Position numbers and translations under genes: made by a program. The notes under the pieces are model-generated. The model worked only from the letters and a program-made list of their open reading frames with translations, did not search any database and was not told where the DNA came from. A stretch of 46,414 nt of DNA. It comes from Bacillota bacterium. GTDB taxonomy: Bacteria > Bacillota > Clostridia > Acetivibrionales > DTU013. Shown here piece after piece: positions 23,050 to 30,791 of this stretch (the first letter of the stretch is position 1; each line of letters opens with the position of its first letter). The stretch covers positions 1-46,414 of the forward strand of contig JAEYOP010000033.1 in NCBI GenBank assembly GCA_023411575.1, read 5' to 3'.

Positions 23050-23778
23050 ATGAAATACAAGCTTATCGGCTGCGAGGTATTTGCAAGGCCGGCCTACCGG
23101 GCGGCAGCCAACTCAGCCCACATTATCGACATGGAATTCACGAAGCTCCGCTCGCATTTGAAACCGGGAGAGCTTCGGGCGGAAATACAGAACGCCATTG
23201 ACCGGTCTTCCGCCCAGGACTATGACGCCATACTCCTGGGCTTTGGCCTGTGCGGGAACAGCACGGCGGGACTTATTGCACGCTCGGTTCCGTTGGTGAT
23301 CCCGAGGGCCCATGACTGCTGTACGGTTTTTCTGGGAAGCCGCGGGGCATTCCGGGAGCACTTCGGCCAGACGCCCAGCGCGCAATGGAATACGGCCTGT
23401 TATTACGAACGGTACGGCGGCTGGTATGCGGATAGCGCGCTCCTTTTTCTTTCGCCGGGACAGAACGGAACGTATGCCGAACTGGTTGAAAAATACGGTG
23501 AAGAGAATGCGCAGTACATCTGGGAGACCCTGAACGTCAGCACCGGTATTGATTTCCTTACGTATATAGAAGTTCCCGAAATCGCCGATAACGGCGCAAA
23601 GGAACGGTTCCTGAATCACGCCTCGGAAACGGGCAAGGAAGCTCGTATTCTGCAGGGAAGCACACGTCTTGTCGATCAGTTGCTGGCGGGTGAATGGAAT
23701 GAAGAAGAATTCCTCATCGTGCCGCCGGGCGCTGAAATAAAGCCTGTTTATGATCTTGACAGGGTTCTTGATTTATAG
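23050..23778 (+). CDS. DUF1638 protein
   Basis: A 242-residue soluble protein matching the DUF1638 pattern: an N-terminal IGCEVFARPAY segment, a central GFGLCGNSTAGL and VIPRAHDCCTVFLGS, and a tyrosine/tryptophan-rich middle. The conserved cysteines and His-Asp-Cys-Cys suggest a metal or cofactor site. In methanogens and some anaerobes such proteins are found beside corrinoid methyltransferase genes, but no corrinoid gene is present here. It starts 1 nt after the flippase-like gene ends. Function is unknown. Confidence 0.75.
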   Translation: MKYKLIGCEVFARPAYRAAANSAHIIDMEFTKLRSHLKPGELRAEIQNAIDRSSAQDYDAILLGFGLCGNSTAGLIARSVPLVIPRAHDCCTVFLGSRGAFREHFGQTPSAQWNTACYYERYGGWYADSALLFLSPGQNGTYAELVEKYGEENAQYIWETLNVSTGIDFLTYIEVPEIADNGAKERFLNHASETGKEARILQGSTRLVDQLLAGEWNEEEFLIVPPGAEIKPVYDLDRVLDL

Positions 23779-23812
23779 GAAGATAAAAAATTGAATGAAT
23801 TATAAAAATAAT

Positions 23813-23841
23813 TAGACATTCTTTCAGGATATCCGTATTAT
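23813..23841 (+). promoter_or_regulatory. Promoter of the pspC-liaF-like operon
   Basis: TAGACA (23813-23818), 17-bp spacer, TATTAT (23836-23841), about 40 bp before the first start codon. No separate envelope-stress operator is obvious. Confidence 0.6.
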
Positions 23842-23882
23842 CTGTTGTAAATACATTTTCAATAGAAAAAGAGGGAATGAGC

Positions 23883-24434
23883 ATGAACAGACTACATCGT
23901 TCAAAAAGAAACAAGGTTTTATTGGGAGTTTGCGGCGGACTGGCCGAATATTTCAACATAGATGCGACTTTGGTCCGAATTATCTGCATTCTGATTGCAT
24001 TTTCCGGAGTCGGAATTTTCTTCTATATTTTGGCGGCATTGATCATGCCCGAGGATAAAGGCTATTCCGGGAGTGAGCAGTGGAACAGCGGCTTCGGAAG
24101 CAGCACGGGTTCTTATACCGGAACGGGTTCCGATTCTCACGGCGGCGCGAGCCAGAATACGGGCGCAGGTCAGGACGCCGGCGCAGGAAGCGGTGCGGGA
24201 ACCGGTTCGGGCTTTGGTACGGATTTTGAGAGCGAATTCAACAACAGCGACTGGGATCAGCCTGCCAAATACCACACGGAGAAAAACAAGTTCGTACTGG
24301 GCGTGATTCTTGTGGGCCTCGGAGTACTCTTCCTCGGGAAACAGATCATGCCCGGGTTGTTTGACCTGAAATACATGATTCCGCTGCTCCTGATCGTAAT
24401 CGGCGGCGTCATCGTATTCAAGGGGAGGAACTAG
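23883..24434 (+). CDS. PspC-domain membrane protein
   Basis: A 183-residue protein. Residues 1-60 form a PspC domain (LHRSKRNKVLLGVCGGLAEY, then a helix ending AALIMPEDKG). A Gly/Ser/Ala/Thr-rich low-complexity linker follows (about 61-125), then a C-terminal two-helix membrane region (FVLGVILVGLGVLFLG and MIPLLLIVIGGVIVF) like the LiaI/LiaF membrane segment. PspC proteins sense or transmit membrane stress. GAGGGA is 8 nt before ATG 23883; ATG 23877, two codons earlier, is too close to it. It leads a tight three-gene operon (3-nt and 1-nt gaps). Confidence 0.85.
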   Translation: MNRLHRSKRNKVLLGVCGGLAEYFNIDATLVRIICILIAFSGVGIFFYILAALIMPEDKGYSGSEQWNSGFGSSTGSYTGTGSDSHGGASQNTGAGQDAGAGSGAGTGSGFGTDFESEFNNSDWDQPAKYHTEKNKFVLGVILVGLGVLFLGKQIMPGLFDLKYMIPLLLIVIGGVIVFKGRN

Positions 24435-24437
24435 AAC

Positions 24438-25355
24438 ATGCACAGGAACGGAAGAGGGCTGGGGTTTGGCATATTGCTCCTGACAGTGGGAATTATATGG
24501 CTGCTCGGCATGGCGCATATTGTCTCCTGGTCCACGTTGAACGCTTTGTTTACGCTCTGGCCGCTGGTCCTTGTGGCTTTCGGGATCGGCTTCATTTTCA
24601 GGAGCAACAGGGTGGTCCGGACCCTTTCCTGGCTCGTGCTGCTTGCGGTGGTGATCGGATACGGGTACTTTGTCCCATCGGACAAAGCGCTCCTCCGGTA
24701 TGATCTGCATTTCGGCGACGGAACCAATGGAACAGGTATGGCAGATTCGGAGGTAGTGCTGGAAAAGGGGCCCCAGAATGAAAGGGCCGAGCTGAAGCTG
24801 GATTACGGCGCCGCGAAGATCAGCGCCGATTCCGATACCAAGGCCTTGCTGGAAGCGGAAGTCAACGGCGACCTCGTTACCCATTCGGAAAATCTGGACG
24901 GGCGGACGGCAACCATCCAATTTGAAATGAAGGATAAAGGCCTTATCAACATCGGCCCGGCAAGCAATCTGAAAAACGAATTCCACCTGAGCAAAGAGGT
25001 GGTCTGGAATCTGGAGATGAATACGGGGGCTGCGGACGGAGAAATCGACCTGAGCGGCCTGAAGGTGGAAGAACTGAGTGTTCGTACCGGTGCGGCCACG
25101 CTCGAGCTGGACCTGGGAAGCTATAACACGAAAATAAAAATGAAATCGGGCGCGTCGGACATCCATATTACCCTGCCAGCGGATGCGGGCATGGAAATTC
25201 AAATGGACGGCGGCCTGAACAACACGAACCTGGGCAGGGACGGCTGGACGAAAAAGGGCGACCGGTATTATTCGCCGGGTTACGATTCGAAGAACTTCAA
25301 AATAAGCGCGGAGATCGACAATGGATTTGGAAATCTGACGGTGGAAAACAGATAA
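24438..25355 (+). CDS. LiaF-like envelope-stress membrane protein (DUF5668-type helices + toast-rack domain)
   Basis: A 305-residue protein. Three hydrophobic segments occupy the first 75 residues (LGFGILLLTVGIIWLLG, LFTLWPLVLVAFGIGFIF, LSWLVLLAVVIGYGYF). The rest is an extracytoplasmic beta-rich region with repeated DYGAAKI, NTGAADGEIDLSGL, RTGAATLELDLG and KSGASDIHITLP units, typical of the LiaF C-terminal/toast-rack fold. LiaF relatives regulate LiaRS-type two-component systems, but no kinase or regulator is in this window. It overlaps no neighbour and starts 3 nt after the PspC gene, so the two are likely partners. Confidence 0.85.
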   Translation: MHRNGRGLGFGILLLTVGIIWLLGMAHIVSWSTLNALFTLWPLVLVAFGIGFIFRSNRVVRTLSWLVLLAVVIGYGYFVPSDKALLRYDLHFGDGTNGTGMADSEVVLEKGPQNERAELKLDYGAAKISADSDTKALLEAEVNGDLVTHSENLDGRTATIQFEMKDKGLINIGPASNLKNEFHLSKEVVWNLEMNTGAADGEIDLSGLKVEELSVRTGAATLELDLGSYNTKIKMKSGASDIHITLPADAGMEIQMDGGLNNTNLGRDGWTKKGDRYYSPGYDSKNFKISAEIDNGFGNLTVENR

Positions 25356-25356
25356 T

Positions 25357-26640
25357 ATGGATAAAAGCGATAATTCTTCCGGAATGATGGAAGCTTTAAG
25401 GGACAACTATATAAAGATTTGGGAGAGTACCCCGGATACCTTTCCGTACCTGAAGGAATCCTACGACAGCCTTTTGCAGAAGGAAAAGGATATTCGGATG
25501 AACACCTTTGCCGATAAAGTGATCCTGCTGATCAAGGGCTTTACAGGCGGCAAAAGGGAAGATCCCGCCAAATGGGGCACTGCGCTTAAAAGGCTCATCT
25601 ATGAATGCGGGACGGATATTGTCGGCCTTGACGGCGTCAATATGAAGATGCTGCTGGATGAAGGCTTTTGCGAGGCCACGGCGGACTTTATAGAGAAAGC
25701 CCGGGGATTTGACCCGAATCTGAAAATGGACGACATCTGCCAGGCTTTGCGGAACGTATGGATCATGAACTGCATTCAGAAGCTGACGGACAACAGGATC
25801 GAAATGACGCCTTCCGTATTGGCGTACAGCTTGTTATATCCTTATACGGACAATTATCTTGACGCGAATTCCGTATCCGCAGGAAGAAAGCAGCAGGTGA
25901 ACCGGCGCTTTGCAAGAAGGCTTGCAGGCGAGCGCCTGGAAGCGGATACGGCTTACGAAGGCAAGTTGTTCAAGATGGTTGACCTGATAGAAGGGCAATT
26001 CGGCCGCAAGGAATACCCGATGGTATATGCAGGCTTGCTGGGCATCCAGAATGCGCAGGAGAAAAGCCTGCTGCAGCAGGGCAGGAGCGGGGCGGAAAAC
26101 TGCCGGGACATCCTGGGCATCAGCGTTGAAAAAGGAGGTTCCTCCGTGCTTGCGGATGCCTACCTCGTCAACGGAAGCCTGACGCCGGAGGAAGCTTCCT
26201 TCATCTTTGGATTCGGAGTCCTGCTGCAACTGCTGGATGACTTGCAGGATGCGGTCATTGACAGGAACTGCGGGCACAGGACCATTTTCTCCGAGCAGGG
26301 AGACGCCCATTCCATGGAAAGCAACACAAATAAACTGATCCACTTCATGCTGAAGGTGCTCGATGAGGACACCTGCTTTATGACGCCGGGAGCCATCACC
26401 ATTAAAAACCTGATGAAAAAGAGCATTCTTTTCCTGATCCTTGGTGCTGTGGCCTGCAATAACAAAATGTACGCCAAGAGCTATCTCAACAGGATAGAGC
26501 CCTATTCGCCCCTTAGTCTCGTCTATTTCAAAAGCTTCCATAAAAGAATCGGCAGGGAATATGGCAAGCTGAAAATCAAGTTTGCCGTCAATCCGCTGGA
26601 AGCCCCAATGGCCAGGGCATTTGCCGCCGGCGTCATGTAA
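25357..26640 (+). CDS. Class I isoprenoid synthase-like protein with atypical first Asp motif
   Basis: A 427-residue helical protein. The region GFGVLLQLLDDLQDAV (DDLQD at 294-298) matches the second Asp-rich motif of polyprenyl diphosphate synthases, preceded by a KGGSSVLADAYLVNGSL segment (from about 259) comparable to their KT-containing helix. The usual first motif DDxxD is not present; the best counterpart is DNYLD (165-169). Typical synthases have about 300-350 residues, so this one carries an extra N-terminal helical region of about 140. It may be an unusual prenyltransferase, a terpene-cyclising enzyme or a non-catalytic relative. It begins 1 nt after the LiaF-like gene. It is convergent with the DUF2284 gene. 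Confidence 0.65.
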   Translation: MDKSDNSSGMMEALRDNYIKIWESTPDTFPYLKESYDSLLQKEKDIRMNTFADKVILLIKGFTGGKREDPAKWGTALKRLIYECGTDIVGLDGVNMKMLLDEGFCEATADFIEKARGFDPNLKMDDICQALRNVWIMNCIQKLTDNRIEMTPSVLAYSLLYPYTDNYLDANSVSAGRKQQVNRRFARRLAGERLEADTAYEGKLFKMVDLIEGQFGRKEYPMVYAGLLGIQNAQEKSLLQQGRSGAENCRDILGISVEKGGSSVLADAYLVNGSLTPEEASFIFGFGVLLQLLDDLQDAVIDRNCGHRTIFSEQGDAHSMESNTNKLIHFMLKVLDEDTCFMTPGAITIKNLMKKSILFLILGAVACNNKMYAKSYLNRIEPYSPLSLVYFKSFHKRIGREYGKLKIKFAVNPLEAPMARAFAAGVM

Positions 26641-26671
26641 GGATGGAACATCAAACAGAATTTGTAGAATT

Positions 26672-27178
26672 TCACTCAATAAATATTGCGGAGTACCAGT
26701 TCTGCTCTTCGGCCGGTTCCTTCAGGGTATAAAGAGGAAGACCGAATTTTGCCACGGTTTTGAAAACGTCGATTCCGACGCTGTGAAAGGCGGGCCTGGC
26801 TTTTCTGGGGTTGACGCAATCATGGTTCTTGAAGCCCATACATTCCTTGCAGAGAGCGCAGTCGCTCAACGAGAATGCGAAATAGTACCCATCTGTAAAA
26901 GCCTCGCTTTCAATCGCAAAGGAAGCTTCCTGAGATATTTTCTTATCATGGGAATGTACAATGATTCCCCAGCTATACTTTTTAAACAACTCTTCATACT
27001 GCCACGGAGTGAGTGAACCCGGCCTGGACGGACAGGTGTTGCCTTTGCCCCAGTCGGCGCAGCCGAACATGCATTTCAGCAGCGTGCGCGGATCGAAAAC
27101 GATGTCCTCCGTTTTGAATGCTACTGCGTGATCGGCGCCCATCCTTAAAGCTTTTTCGATATATTTTTCAGCGTTCAT
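26672..27178 (-). CDS. DUF2284 cysteine-cluster (putative metal-binding) protein
   Basis: A 168-residue protein with two cysteine groups: Cys36, Cys40 and Cys49 (LKCMFGC, NTCPSRPG) and a ferredoxin-like set Cys107-x2-Cys110-x2-Cys113-x7-Cys121 (CALCKECMGFKNHDC). This is the DUF2284 pattern and suggests one or two Fe-S or metal sites. No enzyme activity is assigned to the family that I know of. It follows the ProC-like gene by 9 bp in an apparent two-gene operon. It faces the isoprenoid-synthase-like gene with a 31-bp gap. Confidence 0.8.
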   Translation of the reverse strand: MNAEKYIEKALRMGADHAVAFKTEDIVFDPRTLLKCMFGCADWGKGNTCPSRPGSLTPWQYEELFKKYSWGIIVHSHDKKISQEASFAIESEAFTDGYYFAFSLSDCALCKECMGFKNHDCVNPRKARPAFHSVGIDVFKTVAKFGLPLYTLKEPAEEQNWYSAIFIE

Positions 27179-27187
27179 CTTTTTTCC

Positions 27188-27679
27188 TCAGAATCTTTTT
27201 GGCTTGTATACTTTTGCATTGCACGTATCGCATAGTAGGGACTCTATATACTCGGCTTCGCTTTCATTCACCTTCTCATTATGGCAGATGATCGATTTGC
27301 ACTTCCCATTCTCCAATACCATGCTGGGCGCAAGCTTTGTGATCTTGCAGCTTACTATGGATTCCATCCGGTGAATGCTGGCGGGAAAAGAAGTGGAAAT
27401 GAGATTGGTTTCCTCTGAAACCCAGTCCTTGATTTCCTCCAATACATTTTCCGTTTCGGAAGGATCCGCGCACAGAAATACATATTTTGCAGCTTTCACC
27501 ACATCCGCGTTGCTGCTTGCGGCAGTGATGCCGTCCCAGCCCTCTTCGGCTGTTCCGGGCCGGTTTTCCGGCCTGTTTGACAGGATAATCTGGGAGGAAT
27601 GGACCTTTCCTGAAACCAAAACCTTTTCGACAAGCGCACTGCTTTTGCTGCTGCTACCGATAAAGCCTACTCTAATCAC
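27188..27679 (-). CDS. Single-domain ProC-like (pyrroline-5-carboxylate reductase N-terminal) Rossmann protein
   Basis: A 163-residue protein starting at GTG 27679, with AGGAG nine bases upstream. The N-terminus VGFIGSSSKSSALVEKVL is a Rossmann NAD(P)-binding start, followed by SNRPENRP (the position that selects NADP) and KYVFLCADPSETENVLEEI, as in ProC and F420-dependent reductases. True ProC has about 265 residues with a C-terminal dimerisation domain that forms the active site. That domain is absent and the next gene begins within 10 bp, so this is a compact single-domain protein rather than a frameshifted ProC. A regulatory relative such as ComER is one comparison, but the function is unknown. 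Confidence 0.75.
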   Translation of the reverse strand: MIRVGFIGSSSKSSALVEKVLVSGKVHSSQIILSNRPENRPGTAEEGWDGITAASSNADVVKAAKYVFLCADPSETENVLEEIKDWVSEETNLISTSFPASIHRMESIVSCKITKLAPSMVLENGKCKSIICHNEKVNESEAEYIESLLCDTCNAKVYKPKRF

Positions 27680-27808
27680 TCGACGTCACTCCTGATCTTT
27701 AAAAGTAAGATAGGACAAACTACCCCATTGTAGACGGACACCGAACCATTGCTGCACTATGAGATTGTCTTGCCCCCACCGGCCCCGTTGCCAGTGTTTG
27801 CTACTACT

Positions 27809-27837
27809 ATTGTACTATCGAATGAGGCAAAATTCAA
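27809..27837 (-). promoter_or_regulatory. Promoter of the ProC-like/DUF2284 operon
   Basis: On the minus strand: TTGAAT (27837-27832), 17-bp spacer, TACAAT (27814-27809). A leader of about 125 nt follows; it contains a hairpin CACTGGC/GCCGGTG (one G-U pair) but no riboswitch class I recognise. Confidence 0.75.
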
Positions 27838-27909
27838 ACAGATTTATTCGGCAGGTTTAACGGCCGATTGATTCAACAGGTTTAACCGATAATTTAGCCG
27901 GCTTTCTTT

Positions 27910-28104
27910 TTAACGCCTCCGCTTAAATACAGCGACGATAAACCTTGTTTGACCCTGGTTCATATTGGTATCAAAGCAGGTTACAAGCTCCCAGCCGGAT
28001 GCCCCCAGGTCGTTCAGCTCCCCCTGGAACGCCTCCATATCAAGGATGCCGCCCATGAATCCCGTTGCGGTAAACTGAAGTGTTTTGTATTCCCATGTAT
28101 CCAT
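27910..28104 (-). CDS. DUF4177 small protein
   Basis: A 64-residue protein with the DUF4177 layout: WEYKTLQF at the N-terminus, then LNDLGASGWELVTCFD, then FIVAVFKRR at the C-terminus. These short proteins are widespread in Firmicutes and their role is unknown. A GGAGG site lies before the ATG. It has its own near-perfect promoter. A C-terminal Lys/Arg run could favour binding to nucleic acid or membrane, which is only a guess. Confidence 0.8.
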   Translation of the reverse strand: MDTWEYKTLQFTATGFMGGILDMEAFQGELNDLGASGWELVTCFDTNMNQGQTRFIVAVFKRRR

Positions 28105-28148
28105 ATTTCGTGACCTCCATTTATATTGGCTACGCAGTCTGCTTATCC

Positions 28149-28177
28149 ATTATATACCATATGGTGGACTCGTTCAA
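28149..28177 (-). promoter_or_regulatory. Sigma-A promoter of the DUF4177 gene
   Basis: On the minus strand: TTGAAC (28177-28172), 17-bp spacer, TATAAT (28154-28149). The leader is about 38 nt. Confidence 0.75.
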
Positions 28178-28303
28178 TGGAATGAGAACAAACGTTTCGT
28201 AATAAATAATGCAAAAAAATGACTGCAATTTATGGTATATTACGGAGTGTATTTATGATAATATTAAGGTTGTTAATACAAATGCAAAGGTGGATTTGGA
28301 TTC

Positions 28304-28885
28304 ATGGATGCAATCATACTTGCCTCTTCATCGCCAAGAAGAAAAGAGCTGCTGGAGCAGGCAGGAATACCCTTCCGGGTCGTTCCGGGCGGAGTGGATG
28401 AAGATAAGGTCGAACTCTCCGGGACGCCGGGGCAGAAAGCGGAGCACCTGGCCTATGTGAAAGCGCAGGATGTCGCGAAAAATGTGGAAAAGGGTCTGGT
28501 ACTCGGCGCAGATACGATTGTCGTCTGCGACGGGGAGGTGTTCGGAAAGCCTTCGGACGAAGCGGACGCCAGGCGGATGCTGGAAAAGCTGAATGGGCGG
28601 GAGCACCATGTAATCACCGGGGTTTCGATCATCGACACCGGAAGCGGGAAAGTGATGAAGGGATATGAAACCACGAAGGTCCGGTTTGCGAGACTGAAGC
28701 CGGAAGAGATACAAGCCTATATCGATACGGGAGAGCCCTTCGGCAAGGCCGGCGCATACGCGGTGCAGGGAAAGGGCGCCTTGCTGGTCGAGGGGTTGGA
28801 CGGCTGCTATTCCAATGTAGTCGGACTGCCGCTCCAGAGGGTTTCGAAGATGCTGAAAGAGTTGGGAATAAGTGTATTGCAGTAG
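28304..28885 (+). CDS. maf: Maf-type nucleotide pyrophosphatase
   Basis: A 193-residue Maf/YhdE house-cleaning enzyme that hydrolyses non-canonical or modified nucleoside triphosphates (dTTP/UTP class). The family start LASSSPRRKELLEQAGI (6-22) is intact. GADTIVVCDG follows, and the conserved TGVSI and TTKVRFARL segments are present. Maf overproduction delays septum formation in Bacillus. It is the first gene of the rod-shape/division block and lies about 110 bp before radC, the same order seen in many Firmicutes. Confidence 0.95.
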   Translation: MDAIILASSSPRRKELLEQAGIPFRVVPGGVDEDKVELSGTPGQKAEHLAYVKAQDVAKNVEKGLVLGADTIVVCDGEVFGKPSDEADARRMLEKLNGREHHVITGVSIIDTGSGKVMKGYETTKVRFARLKPEEIQAYIDTGEPFGKAGAYAVQGKGALLVEGLDGCYSNVVGLPLQRVSKMLKELGISVLQ

Positions 28886-28998
28886 AATTTGGTCAATACT
28901 TTATTTGAATAAAAAATAAATAGGAAAACATGTAAATTAATGGTATTATAGAAAGGATGATGTGTAAGAAAATTTTAAAATTACGGGGGTTGACCAAA

Positions 28999-29697
28999 AT
29001 GGAATACAGACTTAGAATGAAGGATATACCTGCCAGCGAAAGACCTTATGAAAAGCTGGAGAAATACGGGCCGGAGACGTTGTCCAACGCAGAGCTGCTG
29101 GCTGTTGTGATCCGGACGGGCAGTCGGGAGGAAACGTCGGTAGCTCTTGCCCAAAGGCTTCTTTTATCTGGTGAAAGCCGGGGAGGTATTGCATTCCTGC
29201 ATGACCTGTCTGTGGAGGAACTTCAGAAAACGAGGGGAATCGGAAGGGTCAAGGCCCTGCAGATCAAAGCGGTTATGGAGCTGTCGAAAAGGGTTTCGGC
29301 TTCTCTTATAAATAACAACCGAGTGACCATAAAGTCGCCGGTTGAGGTAAGCACACTGGTCATGGAAGAAATGAGGCATTTGAAAAAAGAAGTTTTTAAG
29401 ATCATCCTGCTGAATACGAAGAATCATATTATCAAAACCCTGAATGTTTCAGTAGGGAGCCTCAATTGCTCCATTGTCCACCCGCGGGAGGTTTTCAGCG
29501 AGGCCGTAAAAGCCGGCTGCTCGGGCATGCTTCTTGTCCACAACCATCCCAGCGGCGACCCGGAACCAAGCCGGGAGGATATTGATACAACGCACAGGCT
29601 TGTCAATGCGGGCAGCATACTTGGAATAAAAGTACTTGACCATGTGGTCATAGGAGACGGAAAATACATAAGCTTTAAGGAACAGGGCCTGATGTGA
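28999..29697 (+). CDS. radC: RadC family JAB-domain protein
   Basis: A 232-residue protein. An N-terminal helix-hairpin-helix-like region (TRGIGRVKALQIKAVMEL) precedes a JAB/MPN+ metalloprotease-type domain with the zinc motif HNHPSGDPEPSREDID. Despite the name, a DNA-repair role is doubtful; the biochemical function is unsettled. I chose ATG at 28999 because ACGGGGG is 9 nt upstream and the protein then starts at MEYRLRMKDIPASERP, as in relatives; ATG at 28957 touches its possible Shine-Dalgarno. It is immediately upstream of mreB, as in many rod-shaped Firmicutes. Confidence 0.92.
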   Translation: MEYRLRMKDIPASERPYEKLEKYGPETLSNAELLAVVIRTGSREETSVALAQRLLLSGESRGGIAFLHDLSVEELQKTRGIGRVKALQIKAVMELSKRVSASLINNNRVTIKSPVEVSTLVMEEMRHLKKEVFKIILLNTKNHIIKTLNVSVGSLNCSIVHPREVFSEAVKAGCSGMLLVHNHPSGDPEPSREDIDTTHRLVNAGSILGIKVLDHVVIGDGKYISFKEQGLM

Positions 29698-29716
29698 CGG
29701 TTTGTGCCGCAGGCGG

Positions 29717-29735
29717 CTGTTCCTTCGAGGAACAG
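29717..29735 (+). repeat. Compact hairpin upstream of mreB
   Basis: CTGTTCCT (29717-29724) and AGGAACAG (29728-29735) form an 8-bp stem with a 3-nt loop TCG (TTCG-like turn). A second small palindrome GCCGC-A-GGCGGC lies directly 5' of it. No T tract follows; the mreB Shine-Dalgarno is only 4 nt away. It may stabilise a processed mRNA end or tune mreB translation. Confidence 0.45.
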
Positions 29736-29752
29736 GTTGGAGGGAATCATAA

Positions 29753-30775
29753 ATGGGATTTTTCGCAAGGGATATAGGAATTGACCTGGGAACGGCAAAC
29801 ACACTGGTTCATGTAAAAGGAAAAGGAATCGTGGTAAGGGAGCCTTCCGTTGTAGCAATCAACAAGAACACACACACCATTCTGGCAGTGGGAGACGATG
29901 CGAAAAGCATGATCGGAAGGACGCCCGGAGACATCGTTGCCATCCGGCCCATGAAGGACGGCGTCATAGCGGATTTCGACATTACGCAGAGCATGCTGAA
30001 GCATTTTATAAAGAAGGCCATGAGCAGCGGCTTCGTATCCAAGCCGAGGGTCGTCATATGCGTTCCCTCCGGCGTCACCGAAGTGGAGAAAAGAGCGGTG
30101 GAGGAAGCCACGCTCCAGGCCGGCGCCAAGGAGGCCTATCTGATCGAGGAGCCCATGGCGGCCGCCATCGGCGCGAGCCTCCCGGTCGAAGAGCCGACCG
30201 GAAGCATGATCGTGGATATCGGGGGCGGTACGAGCGAAGTCGCCGTCATTTCACTCGGCGGCATCGTTACCAGCAAATCCCTGAGAATTGCCGGCGACGA
30301 ATTCGATGAAGCGATTGTTCACTACGTAAAAAAGGAATACAGCCTCATGATAGGCGAAAGGTCGGCGGAGCAGATCAAGATGGCTATCGGAAACGCCTAT
30401 CCGAAGCCGAAGGAAGAATATATGGACGTAAGGGGAAGAGACCTCATCACCGGACTCCCCAAGAATATTTCCATCTCGTCCAGCGAAATCAACGAGGCGC
30501 TTAAGGAGCCGATCAATTCCATCGTGGATTCGATCAAATTCACGCTGGAGAAAACGCCGCCGGAGCTGGCGTCCGACATTATGGACAAGGGGATCATGCT
30601 GGCAGGCGGCGGCGCGCTTCTGAGCGGGCTGGACAAGTTGATCAAGGAAGAAACGGGAATGCCGGTCATGGTGGCCGAAAGGCCGCTGGATTGCGTCGCC
30701 ATCGGCGCGGGCAAGGTGCTGGATGAAATAGAGACTTTGAGAAGAGTGCTGATTACGCCCAGAAAATTGAGATAG
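29753..30775 (+). CDS. mreB: Rod-shape determining protein MreB
   Basis: A 340-residue bacterial actin that polymerises under the membrane and guides the cell-wall elongation complex. The N-terminus MGFFARDIGIDLGTANTL holds the phosphate-1 motif, DIGGGTSEVAVISLGG the phosphate-2 motif, and MLAGGGALLSGLDKLI the adenosine motif. Length is normal. TTGGAGGG precedes the ATG. It starts the mreBCD group, 55 bp after radC. Confidence 0.98.
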   Translation: MGFFARDIGIDLGTANTLVHVKGKGIVVREPSVVAINKNTHTILAVGDDAKSMIGRTPGDIVAIRPMKDGVIADFDITQSMLKHFIKKAMSSGFVSKPRVVICVPSGVTEVEKRAVEEATLQAGAKEAYLIEEPMAAAIGASLPVEEPTGSMIVDIGGGTSEVAVISLGGIVTSKSLRIAGDEFDEAIVHYVKKEYSLMIGERSAEQIKMAIGNAYPKPKEEYMDVRGRDLITGLPKNISISSSEINEALKEPINSIVDSIKFTLEKTPPELASDIMDKGIMLAGGGALLSGLDKLIKEETGMPVMVAERPLDCVAIGAGKVLDEIETLRRVLITPRKLR

Positions 30776-30791
30776 AGAGGGGACAACTCCT

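Noticed and set aside
27188..27679. Frameshifted or truncated proC pseudogene
   Set aside because: There is no leftover C-terminal ProC domain downstream; the DUF2284 gene begins 10 bp later with its own intact frame, and promoter and Shine-Dalgarno are good.
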